Position numbers and translations under genes: made by a program. From positions 1,178,001 to 1,242,000 of the forward strand of contig NZ_CP075371.1 in NCBI RefSeq assembly GCF_018459925.1: a stretch of DNA of 64,000 nucleotides. Direction: 5' to 3'. The DNA is from Nocardioides aquaticus. Lineage in GTDB: Bacteria > Actinomycetota > Actinomycetes > Propionibacteriales > Nocardioidaceae. Each line of letters starts with the position of its first letter. Positions within the stretch are counted from its first letter, which is position 1. A model generated the notes under the pieces. The model was not told where the DNA came from. It saw only the letters and a program-made list of their open reading frames with translations, and did no database searches. Shown here one piece after another: positions 36,326 through 47,399 of this stretch.

Positions 36326-36335
<10 letters not shown>
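35871..36335 (+). CDS. SRPBCC (START/Bet v1-like) family protein
   Basis: 154 residues with the SRPBCC layout: SISATRTIDASAKDVFAVLTN at the N-terminus (strand, then helix after A-x-x-V-F), DGSGFVQGLDRGDRIEKSGQQF, ENHLLAWRTAP, a conserved Trp-rich strand WEWVWELKSTGSDSVEATVTYDWS, and a C-terminal helix. Such proteins bind hydrophobic ligands in a cavity; no specific role can be given. ATG 35871. Its 3' end overlaps the convergent GNAT gene by 10 bp. Confidence 0.87.
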
Positions 36336-38601
<2,266 letters not shown>

Positions 38602-38617
38602 CGCCGCCGGTGGCCGC

Positions 38618-38623
38618 TAGGGT
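38618..38623 (+). promoter_or_regulatory. Leaderless -10 box for the 2H phosphoesterase gene
   Basis: TAGGGT, 7-nt spacer, ATG 38631. It suggests an internal promoter after trpS. Confidence 0.6.
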
Positions 38624-38630
38624 CGAGACG

Positions 38631-39146
38631 ATGCAGACGATCGGCGTGGCCGTGGCGATCCCCGAGCCGTGGGCCCGTGAGCTCCAGGAGTACCGGCTCG
38701 GACTCGGCGACCGCACGGCCACGATGATCCCGACCCACGTGACGCTGCTGCCGCCGGCCGTGGTCGACCCGGGCGACCTGGAGAAGGTGGAGGCGCACCT
38801 CGCGGAGGCAGCGTCGTCGGTCGCGCCGTTCGAGGTCCACCTGCGCGGCACCGGCACCTTCCGTCCGGTGTCCCCGGTCGTGTTCGTCTCGCTGGCCAAG
38901 GGCATCTCGCAGTGCGAGCTGCTGGCAGCAGCCGTCCGCCGCGGGCCGCTGGCCTGCGACCTCGACTTCCCCTACCACCCGCACGTCACGATCGCCCACC
39001 ACCTCGACGAGGCCGCCCTGGACCGGGCGTTCGCCGAGCTGGCGTCCTTCGAGTGCCGCTTCGACGTCACGGCGTTCCACCTGTACGAGCACGACGAGTC
39101 CGCCGGCTGGCGGCCCACGCACGAGTTCCGGCTGGGGGAGGGCTGA
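38631..39146 (+). CDS. 2'-5' RNA ligase family / 2H phosphoesterase
   Basis: 171 residues of the two-histidine (2H) phosphoesterase superfamily, bilobed, acting on 2',3'-cyclic or 2'-5' phosphodiester bonds. Both HxT motifs are present: HVTLLPP (about 36-42) and HVTIAHH (about 119-125), so the catalytic pair is intact. The N-terminus MQTIGVAVAIPEPWARELQEY is typical. The actual substrate is not known. The stop overlaps the start of the YihY gene (ATGA-type). Confidence 0.9.
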   Translation: MQTIGVAVAIPEPWARELQEYRLGLGDRTATMIPTHVTLLPPAVVDPGDLEKVEAHLAEAASSVAPFEVHLRGTGTFRPVSPVVFVSLAKGISQCELLAAAVRRGPLACDLDFPYHPHVTIAHHLDEAALDRAFAELASFECRFDVTAFHLYEHDESAGWRPTHEFRLGEG

Positions 39147-40198
39147 TGGTGGCAGCGGTCGACAAGGCCAAGGACGTCGCCACGGGGGCGCAGCGCCGTC
39201 CCGTCGTGGCCCACGTGCTCCGGATGGTGCAGCGCTACGGCTCCTCCCAGGGCAACCTGCACGCGGGGGCCGTGAGCTACTTCGCCTTCCTGTCGTTCTT
39301 CCCCCTCCTGGCCCTGACCTTCTTCGCGGTCGGCGTGATCTCGCGGGTCTACCCCGACCTCGACGGCCAGGTCCGGCGCAGCGTCGAGGAGCTGTTCCCC
39401 GGGCTGGTCGGCGGCGGCGAGGGCCAGATCTCGCTGGACCAGGTGCAGGACTTCTCCGGGCTCGTCGGGGCCCTGGGCCTCATCGGTGTCCTCTACACCG
39501 GCCTCGGGTTCGTCCAGGTGCTCCGCGAGGCGCTGACGGCCACCTTCGGGCAGGCCCTGCCCACCGTGTCGTTCGTGAAGGTCAAGCTGATGGACCTGCT
39601 CGGCCTGGTCACCGTGGGCGGCACCCTGCTGCTGTCCGTCGTGGTCGGCAGCGGCGTCACCCGCTTCTCCTCCGGCGTCCTGGAGCTGCTCGGCCTCGGC
39701 GAGGAGCTGCGCGTCGTGCTGGTCGCGCTGGGCGTCCTGGTCGCCCTGGCGATCAACACCGTGCTGTTCTTCGTGATGTTCAAGCAGCTCGCGCGCGCCG
39801 TCGTGCCGGCCCGCTCGCTGTGGTCCGGGGCGCTGCTCGGCGCCGTCGGGTTCGAGCTGATCAAGCAGCTGTCGGCGCAGGTGATCAGCCTGACCAAGGG
39901 CAACCCGGCCTTCCAGGCCTTCGGGATCGCGCTGACCCTGATCGTGGTGTTCAACTACTTCGCCCGGCTCACGCTCTACTCCGCCTCCTGGGCCTACACC
40001 ACCCGCGCCGCGATGGCCGTGCGCCCCGTCGACGCCGTCCCGGTCCAGGGCCCGCAGGCACCCAGCCTGGCCCAGTGGTCCGCGGCGCTCGAGCCCGCGG
40101 CGGCACCCACCCTCGTCCGCCGCGCGGCCGGGCCGTTCGCGGCCGGCGGCGCCGCGATGCTGGGCCTGGTGGCCGTGGCGCGGAGGTTCGTGCGATGA
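39146..40198 (+). CDS. YihY/BrkB family membrane protein
   Basis: 350 residues, six main helices. Family segments: SSQGNLHAGAVSYFAFLSFFPLLALTFF (parts near 33-60), GALGLIGVLYTGLGFVQVLREALTATFG near 115, and FQAFGIALTLIVVFNYFARLTLYSASWAYTTR near 258-290. Once annotated as ribonuclease BN, the family is now seen as an envelope transporter of unknown cargo. ATG 39146 overlaps the preceding stop by one base, and the next gene starts inside its stop, so translation is coupled. Confidence 0.92.
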   Translation: MVAAVDKAKDVATGAQRRPVVAHVLRMVQRYGSSQGNLHAGAVSYFAFLSFFPLLALTFFAVGVISRVYPDLDGQVRRSVEELFPGLVGGGEGQISLDQVQDFSGLVGALGLIGVLYTGLGFVQVLREALTATFGQALPTVSFVKVKLMDLLGLVTVGGTLLLSVVVGSGVTRFSSGVLELLGLGEELRVVLVALGVLVALAINTVLFFVMFKQLARAVVPARSLWSGALLGAVGFELIKQLSAQVISLTKGNPAFQAFGIALTLIVVFNYFARLTLYSASWAYTTRAAMAVRPVDAVPVQGPQAPSLAQWSAALEPAAAPTLVRRAAGPFAAGGAAMLGLVAVARRFVR

Positions 40199-40452
40199 CC
40201 ACGCAGACCCGTTCCACCGGCACCCCGATGACCTTCGAGCGCCGGCACGCCGTGCTGCTGCTCGCGGTGGCGGCGTGGAACGTGGTCACGTTCGGCCAGT
40301 TCGCCCGGACCCTCTACGCCGCCTGGAGCGCGGGGGAGGAGCGTGCGCCCGGCTACTGGGTCGCGCACTCGGTGCTGATCGTGGTCAACGTCGCGATCGC
40401 GGTCGTGCTGGCCCGGCTCGGCCTGCGGGCCTGGCGCGCCACCCGCCCCTGA
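40195..40452 (+). CDS. Small two-helix membrane protein (SCO4848-like)
   Basis: 85 residues: a polar N-tail, helix 1 at about 18-45 (HAVLLLAVAAWNVVTFGQF), a short outside loop (AGEERAPGYWVAHS), helix 2 at about 58-77, and a basic end. The pattern matches the actinobacterial SCO4848 family, also found near sdh genes; function unknown. ATG 40195 overlaps the YihY stop by 4 bp (ATGA). A GC hairpin follows. Confidence 0.8.
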   Translation: MTTQTRSTGTPMTFERRHAVLLLAVAAWNVVTFGQFARTLYAAWSAGEERAPGYWVAHSVLIVVNVAIAVVLARLGLRAWRATRP

Positions 40453-40478
40453 CGGCCGCGGCCCGCCCACGACGACGG

Positions 40479-40507
40479 ACGGCCCCGGGTCGGTGACCCG
40501 GGGCCGT
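40479..40507. terminator. Bidirectional terminator between the SCO4848-like gene and sdhB
   Basis: 13-bp perfect stem ACGGCCCCGGGTC (40479-40491) with GACCCGGGGCCGT (40495-40507) and a 3-nt loop, between converging stops. Confidence 0.85.
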
Positions 40508-40539
40508 ACGCAGTGCTGCTGGGGGGTGCTGGGTCCTGC

Positions 40540-41283
40540 TCAGTGACCGTGCCTGATGGCGGTGCGCAGGTCCTTGTTCAGCTGCGAGATCACGTCGAGC
40601 GGGATCTCCTTGGGGCACGCCGAGGTGCACTCGCCGATGTTGGTGCAGCCGCCGAAGCCCTCGGCGTCGTGCTGGGCGACCATGGAGACGACCCGGGAGT
40701 CGCGCTCCGGCTGACCCTGGGGGAGCCGGCCGAGGTGGGTGATCTTGGCGCCCATGAACAGCGAGGCGGACCCGTTGGGGCACGCCGCGACGCAGGCGCC
40801 GCAGCCGATGCAGGTGGCCACGTTGAACGCCTTCATGGCGTCCTCGCGCGGCACCGGCGTCGCGTGCGCGTCGGGCGCCGCGCCCGTGTTGACCGAGATG
40901 TAGCCGCCGGCCTGGATGATCCGGTCGAAGGCGGACCGGTCGACGATCAGGTCCTTGACGACCGGGAAGCCCTCGGCACGCCACGGCTCGACGTGGATCG
41001 TGTCGCCGTCCTTGAAGGAGCGCATGTGCAGCTGGCAGGTCGTGGTGACCTCCGGCCCGTGGGGCCGACCGTTGATCATCAGGTCGCACGAGCCGCAGAT
41101 GCCCTCACGGCAGTCGTGGTCGAAGGCGACGGGCTCCTCGCCCTGCTCGTTGAGCTGCTCGTTGAGCACGTCGAGCATCTCCAGGAAGCTCATGTCCTCG
41201 GAGATCTCGTCGACCTCGTAGGTGTGCATGGCGCCCTTGGCGGTGGCGCCGGCCTGGCGCCAGATCTTCAGGGTGAGGTTCAC
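40540..41283 (-). CDS. sdhB: Succinate dehydrogenase iron-sulfur subunit
   Basis: Electron-transfer subunit with three Fe-S clusters; 247 residues. The 2Fe-2S motif is in [17 protein letters not shown] (about 56-72), with the fourth Cys in [24 protein letters not shown] and [21 protein letters not shown] supply the ligands for the 4Fe-4S and third clusters. GTG 41281-41283 overlaps the sdhA stop (GTGA). Third gene of sdhCAB; the operon has a single membrane subunit and no sdhD, like Bacillus-type enzymes. Confidence 0.96.
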   Translation of the reverse strand: MNLTLKIWRQAGATAKGAMHTYEVDEISEDMSFLEMLDVLNEQLNEQGEEPVAFDHDCREGICGSCDLMINGRPHGPEVTTTCQLHMRSFKDGDTIHVEPWRAEGFPVVKDLIVDRSAFDRIIQAGGYISVNTGAAPDAHATPVPREDAMKAFNVATCIGCGACVAACPNGSASLFMGAKITHLGRLPQGQPERDSRVVSMVAQHDAEGFGGCTNIGECTSACPKEIPLDVISQLNKDLRTAIRHGH

Positions 41284-43301
41284 TTGTAGCTCCGCTGCTT
41301 CATCTCGATGGCGGTGTAGATCAGGTCTTCCTTGTGGAGCACCGGCTGGCCCTCGTCGCCGCCGAACTCCCAGGCCGCCACGTAGGCGAACTCGTCGTCG
41401 TGACGCAGCGCCTCGCCCTCCTCGGTCTGCGACTCGGCCCGGAAGTGGCCGCCGCAGGACTCGCGCCGGTTCAGCGCGTCGATGCACATCAGCTCGCCGA
41501 GCTCGATGAAGTCGGCCACCCGGCCGGCCTTCTCGAGCGCCTGGTTGAGGGTGTCGGCCGAGCCGAGCACGCGCAGGTTGCTCCAGAACTCGCGCTTGAG
41601 CTCGCGGATCATGTCGATCGCCTTGCGCAGGCCCTCCTCGGAGCGCTCCATGCCGCAGAACTCCCACATGATGTGGCCGAGCTCGCGGTGGAAGCTGTCC
41701 ACCGAGCGGGTGCCGTTGATCGACAGGAAGGTCTCGATCCGCTGCTCCACCGAGGTCCGGGCCTCGACGACCGCCGGGTGGCTCTCGTCGATGGTCTCGA
41801 ACGGCCCGTCGGCGAGGTAGCCGCGGATCGTGTTCGGGAGCACGAAGTAGCCGTCCGAGAGGCCCTGCATCAGCGCCGAGGCGCCGAGGCGGTTCGCGCC
41901 GTGGTCGGAGAAGTTCGCCTCGCCGGTCACGAACAGGCCGGGGACGTTGGACTGCAGGTCGTAGTCGACCCACAGCCCACCCATCACGTAGTGCACGGCG
42001 GGGTAGATGCGCATCGGCACCTCGTACGGGTTCTCCCCGGTGATCCGCTCGTACATGTCGAAGAGGTTGTCGTACTTCTCGCGGACCTTGTCCTCGCCGG
42101 TGCGCTCGATGACCTCGCTGAAGTCGAGGTAGACGCCGCGTCGGAAGTCCCCGACCTTCGGGCCGACGCCACGACCCTCGTCGCAGACGTTCTTGGCCTG
42201 ACGGGAGGCGATGTCGCGGGGGACCAGGTTGCCGAACGCCGGGTAGATCCGCTCCAGGTAGTAGTCGCGGTCCTCCTCGGGGATCTCGCGGGGGTCCTTG
42301 GTGCAGTCGTCGGCGTTCTTGGGCACCCAGATCCGGCCGTCGTTGCGCAGCGACTCCGACATCAGGGTCAGCTTCGACTGGTGCTCGCCGGCCACCGGGA
42401 TGCAGGTCGGGTGGATCTGCGTGTAGCAGGGGTTGGCCATGTAGGCGCCCTTGCGGTGCGCGCGCCACGTCGCGGTGACGTTGCAGCCCATGGCGTTGGT
42501 GGACAGGAAGAAGACGTTGCCGTAGCCGCCGGAGGCGAGCACGACGGCGTCGGCGAGGTGCGTCTCGATCTCCCCGGTCGACAGGTCGCGGGCGATGATC
42601 CCGCGGGCCTTGCCGTCGACCATGACCAGCTCGAGCATGTCGTGGCGGGTGTAGGTGGTGACCGTGCCGGCCGCGACCTGGCGCTCGAGGGCCTGGTAGG
42701 CGCCGATCAGCAGCTGCTGCCCGGTCTGGCCCCGGGCGTAGAAGGTGCGGGAGACCTGCACGCCGCCGAAGGAACGGTTGTCGAGCAGGCCGCCGTACTC
42801 GCGGGCGAAGGGCACGCCCTGGGCCACGCACTGGTCGATGATGCTGGCGCTGACCTCGGCCAGGCGGTAGACGTTCGACTCGCGTGAGCGGTAGTCGCCG
42901 CCCTTGACGGTGTCGTAGAAGAGCCGGAAGACGGAGTCGCCGTCCTCCTTGTAGTTCTTCGCGCCGTTGATCCCGCCCTGGGCCGCGATGGAGTGCGCCC
43001 GGCGGGGGGAGTCCTGGTAGCAGAAGGACTTCACGTTGTAGCCGGCCTCGCCGAGCGTGGCGGCGGCCGCGCCGCCGGCCAGGCCGGTGCCGACGATGAT
43101 CACGTCGAGCTTGCGGCGGTTGGCCGGGTTGACCAGCCGGGTGTCGAAGATGTGGTTGGTCCAGCGGTCCTTGATCGGTCCGGTGGGCGCCGCCCCGTCG
43201 ACGATGTTCTCGCCCCGGGTGTAGTAGCCGTGCGCGTCGTCGGACTGCTGCTCGGCGGGCTTGTTGAGCGCGACGGTGCCGCTCTGGTCGGTCATGGCCA
43301 T
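41280..43301 (-). CDS. sdhA: Succinate dehydrogenase flavoprotein subunit
   Basis: Oxidises succinate to fumarate with covalent FAD; 673 residues, the longer form of class B quinone reductases. [20 protein letters not shown] (about 66-85) binds FAD; the histidine for covalent FAD is in [18 protein letters not shown] (about 100-117). [36 protein letters not shown] and the Arg-rich [13 protein letters not shown] near 608 are standard. ATG 43299-43301 (MAMTDQSG), with GGGAG 8 nt upstream. It precedes sdhB with a 4-bp overlap and follows sdhC by 59 bp. Confidence 0.96.
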   Translation of the reverse strand: MAMTDQSGTVALNKPAEQQSDDAHGYYTRGENIVDGAAPTGPIKDRWTNHIFDTRLVNPANRRKLDVIIVGTGLAGGAAAATLGEAGYNVKSFCYQDSPRRAHSIAAQGGINGAKNYKEDGDSVFRLFYDTVKGGDYRSRESNVYRLAEVSASIIDQCVAQGVPFAREYGGLLDNRSFGGVQVSRTFYARGQTGQQLLIGAYQALERQVAAGTVTTYTRHDMLELVMVDGKARGIIARDLSTGEIETHLADAVVLASGGYGNVFFLSTNAMGCNVTATWRAHRKGAYMANPCYTQIHPTCIPVAGEHQSKLTLMSESLRNDGRIWVPKNADDCTKDPREIPEEDRDYYLERIYPAFGNLVPRDIASRQAKNVCDEGRGVGPKVGDFRRGVYLDFSEVIERTGEDKVREKYDNLFDMYERITGENPYEVPMRIYPAVHYVMGGLWVDYDLQSNVPGLFVTGEANFSDHGANRLGASALMQGLSDGYFVLPNTIRGYLADGPFETIDESHPAVVEARTSVEQRIETFLSINGTRSVDSFHRELGHIMWEFCGMERSEEGLRKAIDMIRELKREFWSNLRVLGSADTLNQALEKAGRVADFIELGELMCIDALNRRESCGGHFRAESQTEEGEALRHDDEFAYVAAWEFGGDEGQPVLHKEDLIYTAIEMKQRSYK

Positions 43302-43360
43302 GACGGGTGCTCCCTGTCTGGGACTTCGGCGGACTGGCTGGCAGGGCGTGGGGGGCGGTG

Positions 43361-44065
43361 CTACTCGATCAGGCCGAGGAGCACGCCGAGGGGGACCAAC
43401 GAGTAGCCGCCGGCGACGACCACGGCGAGGACCCAGCCGGCCGTACGGGCCCGGGTGCGTGCCTTGGCGGTGCCGGTCAGCCCGAGGGTCTGCATCGAGC
43501 TGAAGGTCCCGTGGTGCAGGTGCAGGGCGAGGGCGGCCATCGCGACCAGGTAGATCACGGTCATCCACCACACGCCGAAGGTGTCGACGAGCAGGGCGTA
43601 GGGGTTGTTGGTCTCGCCGCCGGCGGGGTTGATCTTGACGATGCTGAAGTTCAGCAGGTGCCAGACCAGGAAGACGAGGATCGTCAGCCCGCCCCACCGC
43701 ATGGTGCGCGAGGAGATCGAGGAGCTGGCGCGGCGGACCATCTCGTACTGCACCGGGCGGGCCTTCGCGGCGCGGCGCCACAGCAGCACGGCGGCGGTCA
43801 CGTGGACCACCAGTGCGGCGATCAGGCCCAGGCGCAGGATCCACAGCAGGCCGCTGTAGGGGAGGATCGGCTCGCCGATCTCGCGCAGGTGCTCGGCGTA
43901 CTCGTTGAACGACGTCTCACCGGCGAAGGCCTTGAGGTTGCCGTACATGTGCGCCAGCACGAAGCCGATGAAGATCAGGCCGGAGAGGGCCATGGTCAGC
44001 TTGAGGGCGATCGTCGAGCGCGTACCACGGGCGCTCCTGACCAGCGGTCGCGTCGTTGTAGCCAC
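43361..44065 (-). CDS. sdhC: Succinate dehydrogenase cytochrome b subunit
   Basis: Single membrane anchor binding two b hemes and the quinone; 234 residues, five helices. The usual histidine ligands are visible: [14 protein letters not shown] (about 36-49), [15 protein letters not shown] near 85, [12 protein letters not shown] near 135, and [15 protein letters not shown] near 186. GTG 44063-44065 directly preceded by TACCTT-N6, indicating a leaderless start for the whole sdhCAB operon. Confidence 0.95.
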   Translation of the reverse strand: MATTTRPLVRSARGTRSTIALKLTMALSGLIFIGFVLAHMYGNLKAFAGETSFNEYAEHLREIGEPILPYSGLLWILRLGLIAALVVHVTAAVLLWRRAAKARPVQYEMVRRASSSISSRTMRWGGLTILVFLVWHLLNFSIVKINPAGGETNNPYALLVDTFGVWWMTVIYLVAMAALALHLHHGTFSSMQTLGLTGTAKARTRARTAGWVLAVVVAGGYSLVPLGVLLGLIE

Positions 44066-44071
44066 AGGACC

Positions 44072-44077
44072 AAGGTA
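44072..44077 (-). promoter_or_regulatory. Leaderless -10 box for sdhCAB
   Basis: Minus-strand TACCTT with a 6-nt spacer to the sdhC GTG at 44065. Confidence 0.55.
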
Positions 44078-44116
44078 CCCCCGTCGGCGTGCCCGTGAGG
44101 GGGTGGGTGGGGAGCG

Positions 44117-45196
44117 TCACGCCCGGGATCGGGAACCCGTCGGCGCGGGCACCAGCGGCAGCAGGTGCGTGTCGAGCAGCTCGTCGACCGCGGCGGTCCA
44201 GGTCCGGGCGAGGGCGAGCTCGCGTGCGCGGCTGCCGAGCAGGGCCCGGCGGCGGTCCCGGACGACCGCGTCGACGGCGTCGAGCAGGCCGCGGCGCGAG
44301 CGTGGGTCGTAGAGCAGCCCGCTCTCGAGGTGGCGCACGGCCTCGGGCGCCCCGCCGCTGCGGGGGGCGACGACGGGGACGCCGCTGGCCGCGGCCTCGC
44401 GCAGCACGTGGCCGCAGGTCTGGTGCTCACCGGGGTGGACCAGGACGTCGAGGGAGGGCAGCGCGACGGTGAGGTCGCCGGTCTGCAGCGTGCCGAGCAT
44501 CTTGGCCCCGGGCAGGTGGGACTCCAGCCAGCCGCGCTCCGGGCCGTCGCCGATCACGACCGGGCGGACGCCGGGGAGGTCGGCCAGCGCGGCGAGGTGG
44601 CGGACGCCGTGGCGCTTGTCGAGCCCCCCGACGTAGCCGACGACGACCTGCTCGCCGGCCCGGGAGCCCACGCGGGCCCAGGAGTCGTGCAGCCACTGGT
44701 CGCGCAGGCCCGGGGTGAAGGCGGCCGTGTCGACGCCCGGCGCCCAGACCGGGGCGTCGACCTCGAGCTCGGCGACCCGCTCGTGCATCCAGCGGCTGGT
44801 CACCACCACGCGGTCGGCGCGGTGGGCGACCTTGCGGCGCCAGTAGTCGGCGGAGGTGTCCAGCAGCGGGGAGTGCTCGACCACCAGCGTCGGCAGGTCC
44901 AGGGCCCGGGCGTGCTTCAGGGCCTTGCGCCCGAGCCGGCCGGGGGAGGACAGGTGCACGACGTCGGGGGCGAAGGTGGCCAGCACGTCGCGCACCTGGG
45001 TGCCGACCTTCTCCAGCGTGCTGACGCGGTGCACCCGGACCCCGCGGTACGACGCCAGCCCCGGCCCCGGCGCGACCACCAGCAGCTCGTGCCCGCGGTC
45101 GACCAGCCGGTCGACGGTCGCGCGCAGCGTCGTCGTGGTGGCGTCCACGGCGGGGTAGAAGGACTCGGTCACGATCGCGATGCGAGCGGGGCTCAT
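44117..45196 (-). CDS. Glycosyltransferase family 4 (mannosyltransferase-like)
   Basis: GT-B fold, cytoplasmic face of the membrane; 359 residues. The N-terminus MSPARIAIVTESFYPAVDATTTTLRATVDRL is typical of the MgtA/PimB-like GT4 branch that acts on lipid-linked mannosides; the C-terminal domain has YVGGLDKRHGVRHLAAL, VVIGDGPERGWLESHLPGA and the sugar-nucleotide loop EHQTCGHVLREAAASGVPVVAP with a Glu of the EX7E motif. ATG 45194-45196 with CAGGCT-N7 upstream. It lies 51 bp before sdhC on the same strand, which has its own promoter. The acceptor lipid is not determinable. Confidence 0.88.
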   Translation of the reverse strand: MSPARIAIVTESFYPAVDATTTTLRATVDRLVDRGHELLVVAPGPGLASYRGVRVHRVSTLEKVGTQVRDVLATFAPDVVHLSSPGRLGRKALKHARALDLPTLVVEHSPLLDTSADYWRRKVAHRADRVVVTSRWMHERVAELEVDAPVWAPGVDTAAFTPGLRDQWLHDSWARVGSRAGEQVVVGYVGGLDKRHGVRHLAALADLPGVRPVVIGDGPERGWLESHLPGAKMLGTLQTGDLTVALPSLDVLVHPGEHQTCGHVLREAAASGVPVVAPRSGGAPEAVRHLESGLLYDPRSRRGLLDAVDAVVRDRRRALLGSRARELALARTWTAAVDELLDTHLLPLVPAPTGSRSRA

Positions 45197-45301
45197 GGGT
45201 GGCAGCCTGCCCGGCCGCGGCGACGGGCCCGCGCACGCGAGGTGGCCGGCGGGTGAAGACGCCGCTGCGGGTTCTCGGTGGTGGTCGTGCAGGGGGCGGC
45301 T

Positions 45302-45491
45302 CGGTGGTCGAGGAGCGAGCGCAGCGGTCCCGGTGGGCGTCTCCGGACCAGGCCCGGTGTCGAGGGGTGATCCACGTGCACCTGGTGCGCGCAGATGACC
45401 CGTCGACCGGCGGGCGGGAGTCGGGGCGTGCCGGTCCCGGCGGCGGGTGCGGGTCTCGAGACGGTCGCTTGCGCTCCCTCCTCGACCACCG
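45302..45491. repeat. REP/MITE-like inverted repeat pair flanking copy B
   Basis: Left arm CGGTGGTCGAGGAGCGAGCGCAGCG (positions 45302-45326) is the near-complement of the right arm at 45466-45491, apart from a few mismatches and a one-base length difference. Sequences of the GTGGTCGAGGAGCGAGCGCAGCG type are, from general familiarity, frequent intergenic repeats in Nocardioides; copy number here needs a genome search. No transposase is present. Confidence 0.65.
45359..45406. repeat. 48-nt CACCTGGTG-centred intergenic element, copy B
   Basis: Same length and order as copy A at 6076-6123: GTCGAG start, CACCTGGTG centre (45379-45387), CAGAT, GTCGA end; 30 of 48 positions match without gaps, and the differing flanks of the core are compatible with partial pairing (TGATCCACGTG / CGCGCAGATGA region). 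Confidence 0.6.
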
Positions 45492-45602
45492 GGGTCGCTG
45501 CGCTCCCTGCGCGACCGCCGCCGCCGGGCTGCCGGGGCGCCGTCGGGCGCCGGTGGACGGTCGGGAACCTCACACTCGGTGGCCGACGTCACGTCGCCGC
45601 CC

Positions 45603-45608
45603 TAGTCT
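45603..45608 (+). promoter_or_regulatory. Leaderless -10 box for mutAB
   Basis: TAGTCT, 6-nt spacer, ATG 45615. Confidence 0.55.
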
Positions 45609-45614
45609 GCGGCC

Positions 45615-47399
45615 ATGACCTCCGAGGGCAGCGCCGCGGGAGCGGTGGACGGCGGGCTCGACGACCCGCAGGAGCTCGAGCCGGAGCAGGGGACCCTGGC
45701 GCTGGCCGCCGAGGGCGACACCTCCGACCGTGCCGACTGGGAGGCCGCCGCGGCGGCCGTGCTGCGCAAGGCGCGGCGGCTGGCCGACGACGACCCCGAC
45801 GCGCTGGTCTGGGAGCGCCTCACGCAGCGCACCCTGGACGGCGTCGACGTCACCCCGCTCGGCACGCCGGAGGACCTCGACGGGCTCGTCACCTCCGGGC
45901 GGCCGCAGCGGACGGGGGAGTGGGACGTCCGCGCCCACCTGCGCCTCGCGGCCGGCGAGGAGCAGGAGGCCAACGAGACGCTGCTGGTCGACCTCGAGGG
46001 CGGCGTCACCTCCCTGTGGCTGACCCTGCCCGACGGCGCCGACCTCGTGCGGCTGCTCGACGGCGTGCTGCTCGACCTGGCCCCGGTCGTCCTCGACGCG
46101 CCGACCGCCCCGGTGGCCGCCGCCGCGGCGCTGCTTGCGCTCGCCGCCGACCGCGGCGTCACCGTGGCCGACGGCACCAACCTCGGCGTCACCGCCACCG
46201 CCGCCGAGGACGACCTCGTCGCGGTCGCCCGGCTGGCCCACGACCACGGGCTGCTCGGCGTGGTCGTCGACGCGACCGACGCCCACGACCGCGGGGCCTC
46301 GGACGCCCAGGAGCTCGGCCGGTCGCTCCAGCTCGGCGCCCGGGTGCTGCGGGTGCTCACCGGCGCCGGCCTCGACGTCGACCAGGCCGCCTCGCTCGTG
46401 GAGCACCGGCTCGCCGCCACCGACGAGCAGCTGACCACCATCGCCAAGCTCCGGGCCGCCCGCCGCCTGTGGGACCGCGTCCTGGAGCTCAGCGGCGCCT
46501 CCGAGCAGACCCGGGTCGCGGGCCAGCGCCAGCACGTCGTGACGAGCCGGCCGATGATGAGCCGCTACGACCCGTACGTGAACATCCTGCGCACCACCGT
46601 CGCCGCCTTCTCGGCCGGGGTCGGCGGGGCCGAGGCCGTCACCGTGCTGCCCTTCGACAGCCCGCTGGGTCGCCCCGGGACGCTGGGGCGTCGGGTCGCG
46701 CGCAACACCAGCCACCTGCTCGTCTCGGAGAGCCACGTCGCCCGGGTCGCCGACCCGGCCGGTGGTGCGTACGCCGTCGAGCGCCTCACCGACGACCTGG
46801 CCGCGGCCGCCTGGGAGGTCCTCGGTCGCCTCGACGCCGCGGCCGACCCCGACGCCGAGCTGGACGCCCTCGTGTCGGCCACCGCCGCCGAGCGCGACGA
46901 GCAGGTCGCCACGAGGGCCCGCCCGATCACCGGCCTCACCGAGTTCCCCGCGGTCGACGAGGAGCTCCCGCAGCGGGAGCCCGACGGCGCGTGGGACGGC
47001 GTACGCCCCTGGGGCCACGCCTTCGAGGCCTTGCGCGACGAGCCGGCGACCGGCCGCGTCTTCCTGGCCACCCTCGGCCCGGTCGCCTCGCACACCGCGC
47101 GGGCGACCTTCGCCACCAACCTGCTCACCGCCGGCGGCATCGGCGTCGACGCCGCCGGCGCGACCGACGGCGTCGAGGCGCTGCTCGAGGCCTACGACGG
47201 CCAGCCGGTCGCCTGCCTGGCCGGCGCCGACCCCGTCTACGCCGACTGGGGCGCCGCCGCCGTGACCGCGCTCCGCGAGGCCGGCGCCACCCGCGTCGTG
47301 GTCGCGGGCAGGCCCCGCGACCTCGGGGTCGACGACTCCTGCGCCGTCGGCGTCGACGCGCTGGCCTTCCTCACCCGGACCAGAGAGGTGCTCGCATGA
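45615..47399 (+). CDS. mutA: Methylmalonyl-CoA mutase small (beta) subunit
   Basis: Non-catalytic partner of MutB in the heterodimeric B12 mutase converting methylmalonyl-CoA to succinyl-CoA; 594 residues. It keeps the barrel part of the fold ([31 protein letters not shown] in pieces near 318-348, [22 protein letters not shown] near 362-383) and a degenerate C-terminal B12-like domain lacking the DxHxxG cobalt-ligand motif, as expected for this subunit. ATG 45615 with a leaderless promoter. It overlaps mutB by 4 bp (ATGA). Confidence 0.95.
   Translation: MTSEGSAAGAVDGGLDDPQELEPEQGTLALAAEGDTSDRADWEAAAAAVLRKARRLADDDPDALVWERLTQRTLDGVDVTPLGTPEDLDGLVTSGRPQRTGEWDVRAHLRLAAGEEQEANETLLVDLEGGVTSLWLTLPDGADLVRLLDGVLLDLAPVVLDAPTAPVAAAAALLALAADRGVTVADGTNLGVTATAAEDDLVAVARLAHDHGLLGVVVDATDAHDRGASDAQELGRSLQLGARVLRVLTGAGLDVDQAASLVEHRLAATDEQLTTIAKLRAARRLWDRVLELSGASEQTRVAGQRQHVVTSRPMMSRYDPYVNILRTTVAAFSAGVGGAEAVTVLPFDSPLGRPGTLGRRVARNTSHLLVSESHVARVADPAGGAYAVERLTDDLAAAAWEVLGRLDAAADPDAELDALVSATAAERDEQVATRARPITGLTEFPAVDEELPQREPDGAWDGVRPWGHAFEALRDEPATGRVFLATLGPVASHTARATFATNLLTAGGIGVDAAGATDGVEALLEAYDGQPVACLAGADPVYADWGAAAVTALREAGATRVVVAGRPRDLGVDDSCAVGVDALAFLTRTREVLA

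Larger units (their letters stand above)
45197..45614. other. 418-bp divergent intergenic region packed with repeats
   Basis: Lies between the divergent glycosyltransferase and mutA genes. It contains an imperfect inverted-repeat pair (45302-45326 and 45466-45491), the 48-nt element copy B (45359-45406) inside that pair, a compact GGTCGC...GCGACC palindrome just after the right arm (from about 45493), and the mutA -10 box at 45603. No convincing ORF is present. It is the longest gene-free stretch in the window. Confidence 0.6.
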
